In this document: in pieces, positions 26,168 to 39,557 of the stretch
Layout of the letters: the number at the start of each line of letters is the position of its first letter
Numbering within the stretch: position 1 is the stretch's first letter
Source of the DNA: Glandiceps talaboti
Lineage: Eukaryota > Hemichordata > Enteropneusta > Spengelidae
Length of the DNA stretch: 64,000 nucleotides
Assembly: GCF_964340395.1 (NCBI RefSeq)
Contig: NC_135563.1
Span: forward strand, 10,577,151 to 10,641,150
Direction of reading: 5' to 3'
Position numbers and translations under genes: made by a program
Notes under the pieces: model-generated
The model's input: the letters and a program-made list of their open reading frames with translations, nothing else
Database searches by the model: none
Told to the model about the DNA's origin: nothing

Positions 26168-28019
26168 TTGCACAATTCAAAGAAGACTTTTTTGTTTTCA
26201 GTTTTTAAAGATCTTAGTAAAATTCTTCTTTAGAACTAACTTTTCACATCCCTAATCTGATTGATGAAAGCTAACGAAAGAAGGAGGGCATACTGTTGAT
26301 TAACAGAAGTTGCCATTCATTATTAAAATTCATCTTTCTATGTACAAGTTTAAGATTTCTTGTCTGATTATTCCGTTCTTTAGCATCTAAAATGGTGTAG
26401 AAGTATGTTGCAATCTGTCACTAGAATGATCATATTTTAAGTTTCAAATATAAATTGAGCGTCTAAATGTTTAATGTATGTTTGTATATAGATGGTACCA
26501 AGTGACATTATGCTAACAATATGGTCTGAAAGGTCACATTCACAGAGAAAGGTTTACCGCTCGCTTTATCTTTACTCAGCTCTAGGGAAGAGATATAGCG
26601 GAATAAGCACATGTCATTTAGATTTGAGTCAACATCTGGTACATTCAGTCACTTAGTATTGTTTATTAACCTTCCATCTCACGAGGCAGGCTGTCTGTAC
26701 TCGCCTTTTAATTTAGTTGTCATGGATTGCTTTGGCCTTCTCGAGTTTCCCTTACCCTTATGTACAAAATCATACAGTATGGGTAATTCGTGATGTTGAA
26801 ACGTTGAGAACCTAGGAAATTAAACTCAAACGTTTGAATAGCTTCACACAAGGGTATTGGGCATGTCGTTGTCCAGTGTAATATTAATCGCTTTTTACTT
26901 TTGTTAAATATTGATATCTTTGTTGTTGATATCGTCCATATTTCATTCATTGGTCTTTCACTCATTGTTAGTTTATCACGCACGACCTCACAATACGCAG
27001 TTTAAAATGTGACGTAATAACACGTCATTGTGACAAGTTGATTGAATAACTGAAAGGCATATTTTCACGTCATAGAAATCGGTTATTGTCAGTTTGATCA
27101 CAAACTGCGAAGGCGAGAAATTTATTCATGCTTTGAAAAGTCGATTTAAAGTCAATTGATTCCTAATTAAGTACGTATATTGACGTATAGTGAATTAAAA
27201 GAAAGCCTTGGACATCCCAATGGCCAATCTTTTACAACCTCTGATTCAAATGTAACATACGTGTCTTAAGTTGTAAGCCGAAATGTTAAAATTCGCTGTA
27301 AAATGTCGAGGTATGTGCTGAAAACCTGCTTCATTTTATACACCTTAAATGTGTATGTATTACAATATTTATTTTTGTTTTTATTGTTTGACTTTATCAT
27401 TCCTTTTTTATCAAAATTTACTACAATCGTAGAATAAGACAAAGACGCAGGGAACGGATTTACACATGTCTTGCCTACTATGTCCGTCGTAAGAAACGTA
27501 CTATAACATTGATAATTTTATTGAAAACGGTTCACATGAATATTTCTTAATTTCATCCTTTAGTTAATACATTCGTTACTCGTCGAAGAATTCGTACTAT
27601 TTATATCCCCCAACCGTTTATGAACAAGTGAAATGAAATTAAACGCCCTCGATGTTCAAATCCGTTCATGAAAATAAAATGTGTGTCTCCCGATGTTTCG
27701 CATTGACTTAGACAGTATAAAGTTGATGGTTTTTTTTGAAAATCTTTGAATTCGTTTAACTTATGACATAGAAATATTGAGTCACATTTGTTTCTTCATT
27801 TTATCTATTATCTACTTTATGTTATTGTATTATTCCTGTTTCATTCTTTATTTTGTACTGTTACAAGTAATAAAGGAATCATCACCCGCGCAAATTCCAA
27901 ATTATTTCACCTTCAGGATTGTACTTTATCATTGTGTACAATAGTTTCCAATGTCACGTCAGCTAAAAGTCATCACGCATAAAAAAATATTTACATTTTA
28001 ATCACGCAATCCGTTTCTA

Positions 28020-28110
28020 ACATTCTGATTGGCTCTTTTCTTCGTTTCTGTTCCGCCATACTACGTCATCACCGGAAGTGACTCAATACTGACGCCAAGC
28101 TTTGTTAGAA
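28020..28110. promoter_or_regulatory. TATA-less promoter- or enhancer-like site cluster
   Basis: In about 65 bp: GATTGG (inverted CCAAT), TACGTCA (CRE half-type), ACCGGAAGTG (consensus ETS site) and TGACTCA (AP-1) overlapping its end. The combination CCAAT, CRE and ETS is typical of bidirectional metazoan promoters. No coding exon was recognised beside it. Confidence 0.3.
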
Positions 28111-29429
28111 CTGTGGCTGAAATAGAAACACCAAAAGAAAATTGATAATGCCTGACATATATTATTATCTTGGTAACAAATTCAATACTCAGTAAGCACA
28201 TTATCGTGTCATTGCCTTGATATCGTCCCTAAAGTAAACGCAGGAAACGAAAGGAAACAGTGATTTTATGTATATGAGAAATGACGTCATTGAGATTCTT
28301 TTGAATCTGAAATCGGTAATTATCTGTTACTGACCTTTTAAATGATCGATTATCCCTATACCTCCACATTCAATAATGTCGTACAGGTGTCGATGCTCTC
28401 TTGTCCAATCATACCGTAGCTAATCAAATGTTTACTTCTTACTGTTCATGCCTTTCAAAATCAACAGCATGTCACAAGAGGGCGTAAAATAGTATAATAG
28501 CATTTTATTGACATCAAACAGAAGTGAATTTATTTTTTAAGATTACGTCATGGGGATTGAATGATGTGTCTTATTGTCGCATGGCTTTGCAATTTTACAG
28601 CTTAACTGTTTAATTTCAAATGCTGTCACTGAAAACACTTGAGAAGTTGCTGTGAGAAGAACTCCGTTCCCATACCAACTAGAATATTCAGTGCCACAAC
28701 ATTGCCTATTGCATTATATTTTTAATGTCAATTTATTAACAATAATCATAGAATCATTTACCATCAAAAGGTCGATTCATACGACCTTTGTCCGTTGAGA
28801 GGCGACCAGGTTTTGCGTGTCCAAAGTTGAATATGTTCGTGTCTGCAAAGATAATATAAGGATTTGCGTAATATATTGATCCGATGATTTATTGAAAGGT
28901 CGATTTGTAGAGACGAACGTATGTTATAATTCATAATTTGAAAGTATCATTCTTATTACAATTTGAGTTTGACGTCAAACTAGACCTCCATAAAAGAAGT
29001 ACTTATATATCACAACCCGAAGAACCAAACCAAGGAAGTTTCAGGATGTATAAAGTATAAGTCATGACAGATTGAGTCTGATCGTAACTTGCCACATAAA
29101 CTCATCCCGTTGGGGTTTTCTTAGTTACATCTTTTCCTCTACCAATTTTCAAACTGTAATGTCAATAGCGTATAATCGTAAGTACATGATTTCGAAATGC
29201 CAGTAATGATTTCCGTGTCGAATATCAAGCCACTCGGTAGCATATTGTAATTCTCTATACCAATAGAGCTGTACTAGTCGAGAGAAGAAATACTTTTTTA
29301 AGTCCAAGCCGATCAGGAAAAGTAACGGATACACGGCAGGATTTCTTTCGATGTCTTGGTAACGGCTTGTAGCACACATCGTAAGCTAGAGGAACAAAAG
29401 TTTGATTATTCATGACCGCTCAAATAATT

Positions 29430-29684
29430 AGCCAATCACTGTCCGTTATTTTTTTTTGCTATTACGTCAGTTTCTCATCATCTGAACAACGACCATAAGT
29501 ACCACTAGAGTGCGCAGGCGTAAATCTCGCGGGATCAGGAGCACTGCGAGGGCAAACGATGCGAAATAAACTGATTAAAGAGGAAAGATGACAAGGTAGA
29601 TTCAGTGACGTGGGCGTACATTTTGGGAAGGTACTAGGTAAAAACTCCTCGTGCTATAGTATAAATACGTTTGCCAACTCCTCC
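29430..29684 (+). promoter_or_regulatory. Candidate TATA-type RNA polymerase II promoter
   Basis: Within about 250 bp, in order: CCAAT (near 29432), a CRE-like TTACGTCA (near 29462), TCTCGCGGGA (near 29526), GTGACGTGGGCG (near 29604), and the TATA box TATAAATA at 29660-29667. An initiator-like TCCATTG follows at 29682. Spacing from TATA to the A of the initiator is about 25 bp. This is the most promoter-like segment in the first 45 kb. Confidence 0.45.
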
Positions 29685-29815
29685 ATTGAGAAACATAGTT
29701 CAAGTTATAGTGTGCAGTGTATAGAGGTTTCTTAATACCAACCTGCTTCTTTGAATGAATCTATATTTGGTATAAAGCTATCGTATAACGTCGGGAACGC
29801 CATCTCGTAAAACAG
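29685..29815 (+). other. Candidate noncoding first exon
   Basis: It starts at the initiator downstream of the TATA box and ends at a strong donor, acag/gtaagg, at 29816. The only ATG inside (29755) is closed after six codons, so it would be 5' UTR. Which gene it belongs to is unknown. The next proven coding exon downstream on this strand is NG-peptide exon 1 (about 15.7 kb away), which has a possible acceptor at 45490, so it may be a distal first exon of that gene. This is inference only. Confidence 0.3.
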
Positions 29816-32180
29816 GTAAGGTACACGTCTTTTCCTTACTGAAGTTCAACTTTTGTGACTTAAATGTTACTGTGGCGGTCTACATGGGACGAAGAATACA
29901 TATTGAAAAACCTCAGGGAGAACCGTTAGTGCTTATAAGTGACAGCTGTTTCTCAGAAAAGTTGTACTGTATTTTCTTTTTCTTTTGTATTACTAATTTA
30001 CCGGTAAATTCTCAGAGAAATTTAACGTATACAAAACTAACTGTAAACGATGTCTTAAAATAGTGTCGATATATCCTGCATATCCTTGAAAGAAGGTTAC
30101 ACGTTTTACTTCCAAAATGTTTATTCACTTATTCATTTACTAAACGTGGGTATATGATATAACGTCAGCCATCTAGCAGTAGCAGTTTAAGTACATATAT
30201 TCGAATTCAATACACAATATCGTTTTAGTCGCGCCACTTTACTTCTCCGTTGCCGTCACGAGGACACGTTCTAGTACTACGTATCCCAAATGTAGGTGTA
30301 TTTCCAGTGTTATTTCTATGAATATGATGTACAAGGCAATCTCAACGCTGAATTGTCGGCATTGCTCCTATTTTGTTCATGTATATTAAAAGACATGGCG
30401 AATATTTCAATCAAAAGTGAAACCAACTAACCGTCCGAATGAGCCAAATGTTCTTCAATAATACTTTAACTGTGCTTGCGAATTCTTCAAAAACGCTTGA
30501 ATATTTTTCAAAGAAGTGATAGCTGTCGTCAACTTGTATTCTTAATGTAAGAGCTTGGTCATCATTGCAGTATAGTACAGCCTATCCCTATGCTTATTGT
30601 ATACATGCAAAGTTCAGTAATGTTCTATATTTTAGCACTTAGATATATGATAACATTATGAAGAAGAATATATAGTAGCACTTTAGCGCCACTTCGAACA
30701 CTTTCAATCGCTAACCAACGATGAATAATTCTAGCTTCATATTTTCTAGGGTGTGAACAAAATTAATTCTAAAAAGATAAAACTTTAAGTCCTAAGTTGA
30801 ACGTTTCTGAAAAATCAAGTATGGACATACACAATCTAGTCGTAAATTATCATCTTTACTCACACCTTTTTGTACTATTTTTAGTCATTATCTGTACTGT
30901 ATTGAATGGTTATTTTCAAAATATGAAAAGAAATATCTTTCGAAACATGGTGATGGGGGGGGGGGGGCATTGATTTTATCATTCCCTCTATGTCGAGAAT
31001 TTAGACACCATGGAATGATTCCTGACAAATAAAAGCGAACTGATATAGGTTTGATTAATGACACCAAGAATGATATCGGTACGTGAAATCAAATAGTGTA
31101 AAAATAGCCGCCCAATATATTCAAGTGTGTGGGGTCGTGATCCGAAACAAGGTGCGGAACAGCGATGAAGTAAATGATAACGCAACGTGATAATAACTAT
31201 ATATATTGTCATATGATGTTTTAAGAAACCAAATATATTCATAAATATGAATTTTATAAGGAATTCGTACTGGTAGACAAGCTATTATGACTATCTTTCC
31301 ATTTATCCAGTCGAGTTGAAATGTATACGGTAAATATGGTAGTACTCTTCCTAGAAGTATATGGCTGTAGAGTCTCCCGTGGCTCTCGAGAGCTATATAT
31401 TCAAGTCATTTGACGGCATAGCAGCGTCATATACTACCACCTTTCTACTTCTCCGGTGAAAAATGTGAAAACACGCGTTTTACGTCGATTACTATTAGTG
31501 AGTCGTGGAGTGAAATGCCATTTGCACATCCGAGTACGTGCCGTGATGAGAGACAAATATCGCTTCGTATTTCAACTAAACGTCGCACGGAAATGATAGC
31601 GAGTAAGATAGTTTGCAAGCATAATGACCTTTTAAACAAATCAGTTGACACTCCATTATTCATAATGACGGACTTTGTGTTTGAAACGTACAGTATAATA
31701 CACATGGACAATCTCTGCTTTCACTTCGTTAATCCTTTTACAAAATCGATTGGTCTCTCTTGTAATGTATTGACCTGCTAATTTGGATTTTGTGTCGCTT
31801 ACCAATTAGTCTGTCGCTTCCTGGCCTTTCCCCTCGTTTAAACGGGAGACACGATACTGCACCACGGCTACCTCTCTAAACTCTTTCTCTATCTCTCCCT
31901 TGCTCTGTCAAAATATATTAAATTCACAGCAAGACAGTGAAGTCACAAGTGCATTGTGACAGAAAATTGGCAACCGGTGTGTAAAGTAGTTTAAGTTGCT
32001 GTCAAATACGGTGGCAATGCCATAAATCATGGAAGAGCATATTTCTTGTGGGGGAAACAAATTTTTGCCAATTGCAATGCAGTGGTTCAGATATTTAAGT
32101 CGTGCGTTTATGTAATATATTCCAAAAAGCATGTATTAACTTTTCCTCTTTAGTTGTCTAAACACAAAGTAGATATCACA
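29816..32180. other. No gene recognised
   Basis: If the first exon at 29685-29815 is real this is its intron. It contains a poly(G) run at 30955-30967 and an overlapping pair of open stretches on both strands at 31445-31781 without domains. Confidence 0.5.
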
Positions 32181-32183
32181 ATT

Positions 32184-32185
<2 letters not shown>

Positions 32186-32274
<89 letters not shown>
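32186..32274. repeat. (AT)n microsatellite
   Basis: 89 bp, just 5' of hammerhead-bearing repeat copy 2. Confidence 0.97.
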
Positions 32275-32276
<2 letters not shown>

Positions 32277-32309
32277 TACATATATCATTCATATATAGTA
32301 TATGAATGA

Positions 32310-32772
<463 letters not shown>

Positions 32773-33566
32773 ACACGTTAAACGTGTTTTTTAATATACA
32801 CTCACATATTTACAGTGTGCTATTGAAGTTCAACGAGGGATGCAACGGATATGGCTAACAGAGAGAAACTTATAGCAGAATTGCACTACAACTTAATAAG
32901 TATGCCACTTGGATACGAGAGAAAATGTCAAATGTATTTAAGATCATAATAAAACGATTGCACTACCATGGAAAATTGGTCAACCGCCACCCAACCCCGA
33001 AGCCCCTACCCCACCCCCAAGAGATAAAGACAGTGCCAAATTGCGTGTTAATGCTGCTAGTAAAATGAATTGACGTTTAAAAGGATAGATTATTGAAAAT
33101 TATCAAAAGATAAAGTGAAACGTAGCCTGCAAGACAAAAACCCCTTTTGTTGTCGGTCATTTAAAACTGGTATTTAATATTAGATCAATGCCATAGCAAT
33201 CAATACTAAAATGCTACAGGAGGAATCGTCACGATAGTCATTCTAATAAACACGCCACCAAACAATCAATGCCAGATTTAAAGGTCAGATGTCATACATA
33301 ACCTAATTAAGATGAACTTAATTAATCACAGTATTAATGGATTAATGGATTCCTAAATATTTGCGATGGAAGTACTTGAAATTATTTTTATGTATTGGCA
33401 ATAATTCAATAAGACACTGTTCGTGTGTTGTCACGTGTTGTAAGCTTTAAGAATTACGGTGGAATCTGAAGTAGGTAGGTTTTACACTTAAAATCGATCC
33501 CAGTATGACCCGTCAACACCACTATAGATACCAAAGTATGTAGGAACGTCGCTAAATACGTGGTAT

Positions 33567-33854
33567 CTATCCCGTAAATTAACACTGACGTGATCACAAT
33601 GTTTCTAGACACTAATTCATCACATATTGCGCGTACGAGGCTGAAAAGTCTTCAAGGTTTAGATGGGCGAGATGAACTATGCGGGCCCAATCTGGACTAC
33701 AGAAGACCCACTCTGTCTTTGGTTGATGTATCATATACTAGTATCCTGTAATTTAACGCTGACGTGATCACAATGTTTCTAGACACCAATTCATCATGTA
33801 CTGGGTGTACAGGGCTGAAAAGTCCTCAAGTCTTAGATGGTCTAGATGAATTAT
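33567..33854 (+). repeat. Diverged direct duplication, about 114-bp units
   Basis: Units 33567-33680 and 33741-33854 (offset 174 bp) share gacgtgatcacaatgttt, ctagacac-aattcatca, ggctgaaaagtc-tcaag and agatgaa-tat with scattered changes. Old local duplication; no open frame shared between the units. Confidence 0.75.
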
Positions 33855-35076
33855 CCCGGTCTCTTAAATGTTAGTGAAGATTCGTGTGAAAGCTTTCCCA
33901 TATGTCACATGAAGTAGAACGTGATGGCGCTATTTTTATAACTTATGGGGCAGATATTGTGAAATATGGATTTTTAGGATGTTTTGCCTTCAATATTGAT
34001 TGCAATTTAGTGTTGAGCCAAACTTTGAAAACGGGCGAATACAGTGCCTTTGTGTGAGGTCGGTGTTTCCAAAGAGTGAATAATTGATGACACTAGAGAC
34101 ACGTAGTTAGAGACCTTGGAATAGAGACAAATGCACCTAAACGTGAAGATCCCAGTAGTATCTCCATGGAGATATAACAGGGTCATCACTAAAGCTTTCC
34201 GCCATATTGGAAACGACAACTACAGTTCATTCGCTACTTTTGATGGTATCCCAGGGGCAATGTACAAATACTCTCGTTGTTTCTAAATCCGATTTTGAGA
34301 GCAAACAAACTCCTTCCTTATACCCCTGAGCACAAATAGAGATTAACTTTATTTATGCATGTTAACTCCTGCGAGACATAACAGAAAGAGGATTTACAGA
34401 GGGAGGGACCGAGATTGAAAATTATAGATGTTTGAATACACAGATCAAGATTAAAATTAAACCTTGAGGAACTTTGAATTAATTCCATACTTTTTATTAC
34501 TTCTGTTAATTTGTATCGAGTCTCAAACTACTAATTCTTTTTTGGAATTGATTTCAACACAATACACAATCTATACAGATTTTATGTTCGACTTATTAGC
34601 CTTTTTCCGCTTTCGATCGATCCGCTACACATTGAAGCTTAGTGTGCACTACCGAATTTTGTTGGAAATTCTGCCTGTCACTCATAGTTGATGGGTGATA
34701 TTTTTACACCTAAACACAGGCCATTTTCACCTGGAATCATATCCTTCAATATTTCTAACGCAATGCTCGTGTCCATCGCTTCGCTGGTAACAGCTCGTGG
34801 CATATCTAGCCCGACTTTTACATTTTACGTGTTTTTTCTAGACAAATATTAAACCCGGCCGCAAATATGATTTTTACGGACCACTTAATATCTAAGTAAG
34901 CGATTCCCCCACTTCATCAAATATCTTATCATTCAGATGTTAGGATCAACTCAAGCGCAACCACTTCAAAATAGTCAGAAGTCGAAATTTTCTACTAAGC
35001 CTTATATGTAGCAATAATGGTAAAAATATAGTGAACACATCGGATGAATTGCAATATCAATTCGCTTCATGGACTT

Positions 35077-35121
35077 TAATGTAATGTAATGTAATGTAAT
35101 GTATTGTAATGTAAAGTAATG
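35077..35121. repeat. (TAATG)n short pentanucleotide repeat
   Basis: Nine imperfect units. Confidence 0.9.
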
Positions 35122-36871
35122 ATTATATTTGGTATATATAGAAATTCGATATGAGAATTTATCGATATTATAGTTTAGCAACTCTTTTCATCTATCCGAA
35201 CTAGAATTGTTGGAATGTGCTGACGAAAACAGTCTTGGAAATGTCACGCTTTGTACGGCGATGGACGTATATCGGAAATGACATAATTACATGAGAGTGA
35301 GGCTTTTCAACGTCGTCTGCGCTGATTTTGCGCGCTACAGAGGCCACTAGCCTTAATGACAAGATACATTTCTTTGTGACATGTGTCGTCACTTGAAACA
35401 AGATTGAGTAAAAGCATCACTTGAAACAAAACTGAGCAAATCAAAAGAATGATTGATAAGAAAGAGTGAATAATATCACATACCTTTGAATAAGATAAGC
35501 GGGAATAATCTAAATATTGTTAGTGCAATTATTGCCTCTATAGATATCAATGACCAACACAACGTGTATAAATCAACATTTTGTCCTTAAACAACTTAAG
35601 TCTTCCTTATATTTACCATGCGTTTTGTCTCTGCCATTTTCCTTAGACAAATAAAGATACCAAATTCGAGTCCTTATATAATTCAAAATAAAAAGTCCAA
35701 ATCCTTTTCTTTTCCTTTGCTAAATAACACTCATTCAATAAAGTGATGAAATGACTTATTGTGTGAAGGAAAACGTCCAACATTTCGTATTCATGGCTCT
35801 GTGCATGTAAAGTAGTAAAGTAGGCCTGCACAGCACTATGCATTATATGTTACACGTAAATCCAGATCTAGGAATAGATTCGATTACGTCCGTATGATCA
35901 ATAATACATTCTCTCACAGTTCTTTGTGTCCGTGCCGACTTTGTCATCAAGACTGCAAGCAGTTTGCTATATTTTTCAACAATGCGATTTCTGTGTCTCT
36001 AAAATAATCCCAGAATCTGAATCCAACATTTTTTTCACCTTGAATCATTCATTGCAGTATATCTGTAGCAGCTATTTAGTCACTATATTGGTGCACTATA
36101 TCAGACAAGACAATTTACATCGAATCGGAGTTTGCCTACGAGAATCGTTAAGCCGTAATCGATGTTAGTTTATATGTGCATGGCTGGATCATGAGTTTTA
36201 AATTAATAAGAGTAATTATATTAAAATATAGACAATATATAAACTTTTGTATGCAGTTTTAGTAGTTAGTGGTATATGCTATAAAACGACAGTCACTGTA
36301 AAAATGTGTTCAAAAAAATACAATAATTGTCAAACATTATTATGCAAACAGTCAACGTTTTCACAGTTGTTAGAGAGTTCTGAACCCAGGTACAGCATCT
36401 TTTAGAATGAAGTGTAGAAAACTTTGGTAAAACAGTCCTCTAAGATGTAAAGTACGCCTAACGTTTTAAGCACTAACCCTTTATCAAAAGCGTAGGTTAA
36501 GGTTAGATGGCAAAGGAGCCAGTCTTCGCCTGTAGTACAGAAAGCATGTATGTTGTCACGATATAGAAATATATACTTGTGACTTTCCACCTTTCTAAAA
36601 CTTTTAAAACATTTTAATAACGAAAATACCACCAGGGTAACAGAAGAACTTATGAATATTTAAAATGCTAGGATGATAAATTGATTGAGGTATTAATACT
36701 TGACTCATATATACGTCATGTATGGATCACACGACATTGTCTACTGATCAACGTAAACAAGGACCTTTGGCGATATCATGGCATGTCACTTCCCGCGGTC
36801 ACACACTGCACGACCGATTGGTTTGTGTGACTTTATTTTCAGTGTGCTGTCGTTCTAATAGTTACAATTAA

Positions 36872-37159
36872 AATCACGAAACCTGACACAAAACGTTGTC
36901 TGGCCCCCACAAATATCTTAGTGACAGTGTTACATTTTATCGCCTGCTCAACAACAATCTTACCAACAAAGATATTTGCGCGAACTGCCGAACAAGACGA
37001 TAAAATGTGGCAATATTAGTAAGATTGTTGTTGAGCCAGACCATAAAATGTAACACTATTACTGTTGGTAAGATATTTTATGAGCCAAACGTTAAAATGT
37101 AGCAGTGTTAGTAAGATTGTTATCTAGCCAGACTACGTTTTGTTTCAGGTTTCGTGATT
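36872..37159. mobile_element. Foldback element with internal subrepeats
   Basis: Outer arms 36872-36904 and 37127-37159 match at 31 of 33 positions as inverted repeats. An inner pair, 36946-36963 and 37019-37036, is a perfect 18-bp inverted repeat. The right half also carries direct subrepeats built on taaaatgt-gc--tgtta-gtaagattgtt. About 290 bp, no open frame. Non-autonomous foldback-type transposon is the best description. Confidence 0.75.
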
Positions 37160-37869
37160 GTAAAAGTAGAACACTTTATAAACTAACGTGGTTGTGTGTT
37201 CGAGGGAGACTTTGTTTCTATGGGCATCTACGTCTTGCATGATAACTCTAGTACGTACATATGTATTGTACTTTTAATAGAGACTCTTTGCTTTATAATT
37301 ACATGCGGAAGACCGTTCTTCATAATACTCCCAAGAAGTAGTCTTATCACGGAAATGCCAGGTCGTGTTTCAGAGAGATTGGCTAGCTTAAGTGATTCAG
37401 TAACCTTATAGATCCCTCTGCCGTGAAAAAGGTTTCAAATTCAGATAATAACTCAATAAGGACTGATATTCCACTGTGGTAAGACACTTTTCGGAAGTTA
37501 TATTTTACCCTTGGTGGTAATAAATCGTCTGCTGAGTAAATGGGAGTCTAATCTGAGCAGTGGCAGACAAAACGTTGACAAGTTGATAGCATTTAACGGC
37601 TACGTTTTCTGTCGTAGAATAATCCTACCATATAGATTACGGAGATGAGTTACAGGTCATTTTTTGAATTCTAATCACAAGTTATTGTAATAATATTTGA
37701 TGGAGGGATTGAAGATTACCCTATGGGTCAATTCAGGATGCAGGAGAAAGCAAATATCAAGTGTATGGGTACTTATTTGGGAAAGATATACGCGTTGAGA
37801 CGATGTCATGGCATAACAGAAAGCTTCAACGATACCTGGCTATTTGTTTGTCTTCCTGCCTTTCTGTAT

Positions 37870-38186
37870 ATCCATCTGTCTGTCTGTCTGTCCGTATGTA
37901 TGTATGTACGTACGTATGCATGCATGTATGTATGTATGTATGTATGTATGTATGTATGTATGTATGTATGTATGTATGTATGTATGTATGTATGTGTGTA
38001 TGTGTATATGTGTATGTATGTATGTATGTATGTATGTATGTATGTATGTATGTACGTATGCATGCATGTATGTATGTATGTATGTATGTATGTATGTATG
38101 TATGTATGTGTATGTGTGTATGTATGTATGTATGTACGTATGTACGTATGTATGTATGTATGTATGTATGTATGTATGTATGTACT
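37870..38186. repeat. (CTGT)n and long (GTAT)n microsatellite
   Basis: About 300 bp of GTAT with GTAC, GCAT and GTGT variants; the same variant order (GTAC-GTAT-GCAT-GCAT) occurs near 37905 and 38053, so part of the array was duplicated as a block. Confidence 0.97.
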
Positions 38187-38286
38187 ACTATGACAGGAAA
38201 ACACATGCACTGGTCGTTCGCTGCACATCTTCAGTGCACCTGTTTGCATTTATGGTGTTTACAAACACTAGTATGATGTTACAGAC

Positions 38287-38393
<107 letters not shown>

Positions 38394-39132
38394 GCAAACC
38401 ATAAAACTGTCTTCCCTTACATAAAATTATGTACATGTGCATATAAAAGAATGGCTCAGGTGCTTCTCACATCTGTATTTTCCTAGACTGATGTATAAAC
38501 GATGTCAAGAAATTGTTATCGATACTTAAAAACAAATCTGTTGTATTTGCGTCATTTATGTCCATCCCCAACCAGTCGTTACAAATTTACATGGACATCA
38601 AAAATGATATATCCAAGGAATGTGATAAATGCGATAAGTTATAATATGACATAAGAGTGTAATGGATTTTGTTTACCGCCTTTCTTTGAGTTACCATAAT
38701 TTATCATTTGGCATTTTTTTGTCTTTGCTGAGATGAGATAGTTTATAACAACTTTTTGATCTCACGCTGACAGATTACTCGCACAATATTTATGACCGTC
38801 TCTACAGCCAGTCTTCAATTTTTGGACTGAAAACAAATACAAATTTTGTTATTACATTACATAAAAATGGTATGTGATGAACCAAAGATTGTGGTCATCA
38901 TTTTGTGTTTTAAATGTATACTATGGGTCATATCTTTTTAAAATATCGTGTATCCATTAAATGGTCGGCGGGTAATGGTTTCGGGAAATGCATTTATCAC
39001 CCCTCTTTTTTATATTGCATTGGTGAGTAATTAAGCCACTCAGGGTTAAGGTTAAACTTTTATACACGTTTGACATCTCGTCAGAGGTTAGAAATGTCAA
39101 GTTTAAACCTGAACAAGCTGTAATTGGAGTAG

Positions 39133-39400
39133 TTTCTTTTCGATCAGACAATATATTCACTGAAAATTGTTAAAATACCAATTATTGGACATCGTATATA
39201 TCAATTACATGTATGTTTCGTCTATAAGCAATACAGTAACAGGTTGAAACTGTGTATGTGGGGCGCTGATTTTAGGGTACGGACTCAAAAATCAACTTGA
39301 TTTGGTCAATTGTACCATATTATGTGTACGGCTGCACAAATACGCTAACCTACTGGAGATTCAATGCGGTAGGTGTACGATATGATCACGACTAGCAACA
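39133..39400 (+). repeat. Dispersed repeat family R2, copy 1
   Basis: Aligns with 59245-59470: tgttaaaataccaat-att, ggcgct-attttagg, gtacgga-c-aaaaatcaa and ggtgtacgatat occur in the same order and spacing. Diverged, noncoding. Confidence 0.65.
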
Positions 39401-39474
39401 AATCAGTTTGAAGAAACGTTCCAATTGCACCTAGTAATGAATTTCCCCAAATACAACGTGTTTTGTTTTCGTAG

Positions 39475-39557
39475 AAAGACGTTGATGAACCAGACGATAT
39501 TTGTATTCACCAATATCAAGTGTTACTAGATGTTAACACAGATAGTACTACGTACAG
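39475..39557 (+). other. Candidate coding exon
   Basis: Acceptor gttttgttttcgtag ends at 39474; donor acag/gtggta starts at 39558. Phase 0 reads KDVDEPDDICIHQYQVLLDV then NTDSTTY, protein-like and compatible in phase with the exon ending at 24306. No domain recognised. Confidence 0.2.

Larger units (their letters stand above)
22250..28010. other. Intergenic, no gene recognised
   Basis: Apart from the candidate exon at 24251, R1 copy C and the AGAC tract, nothing is identified; open stretches at 23098-23337 and 26611-26793 look like chance. Confidence 0.5.

Noticed and set aside
29149-29379. 76-codon minus-strand frame next to the 29.4-kb promoter
   Set aside because: Composition is protein-like and it could be a bidirectional partner, but there is no domain, donor or conservation evidence.
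31445-31781. 88-codon frames overlapping on both strands
   Set aside because: Mutually antisense open frames with no domain; most likely chance.
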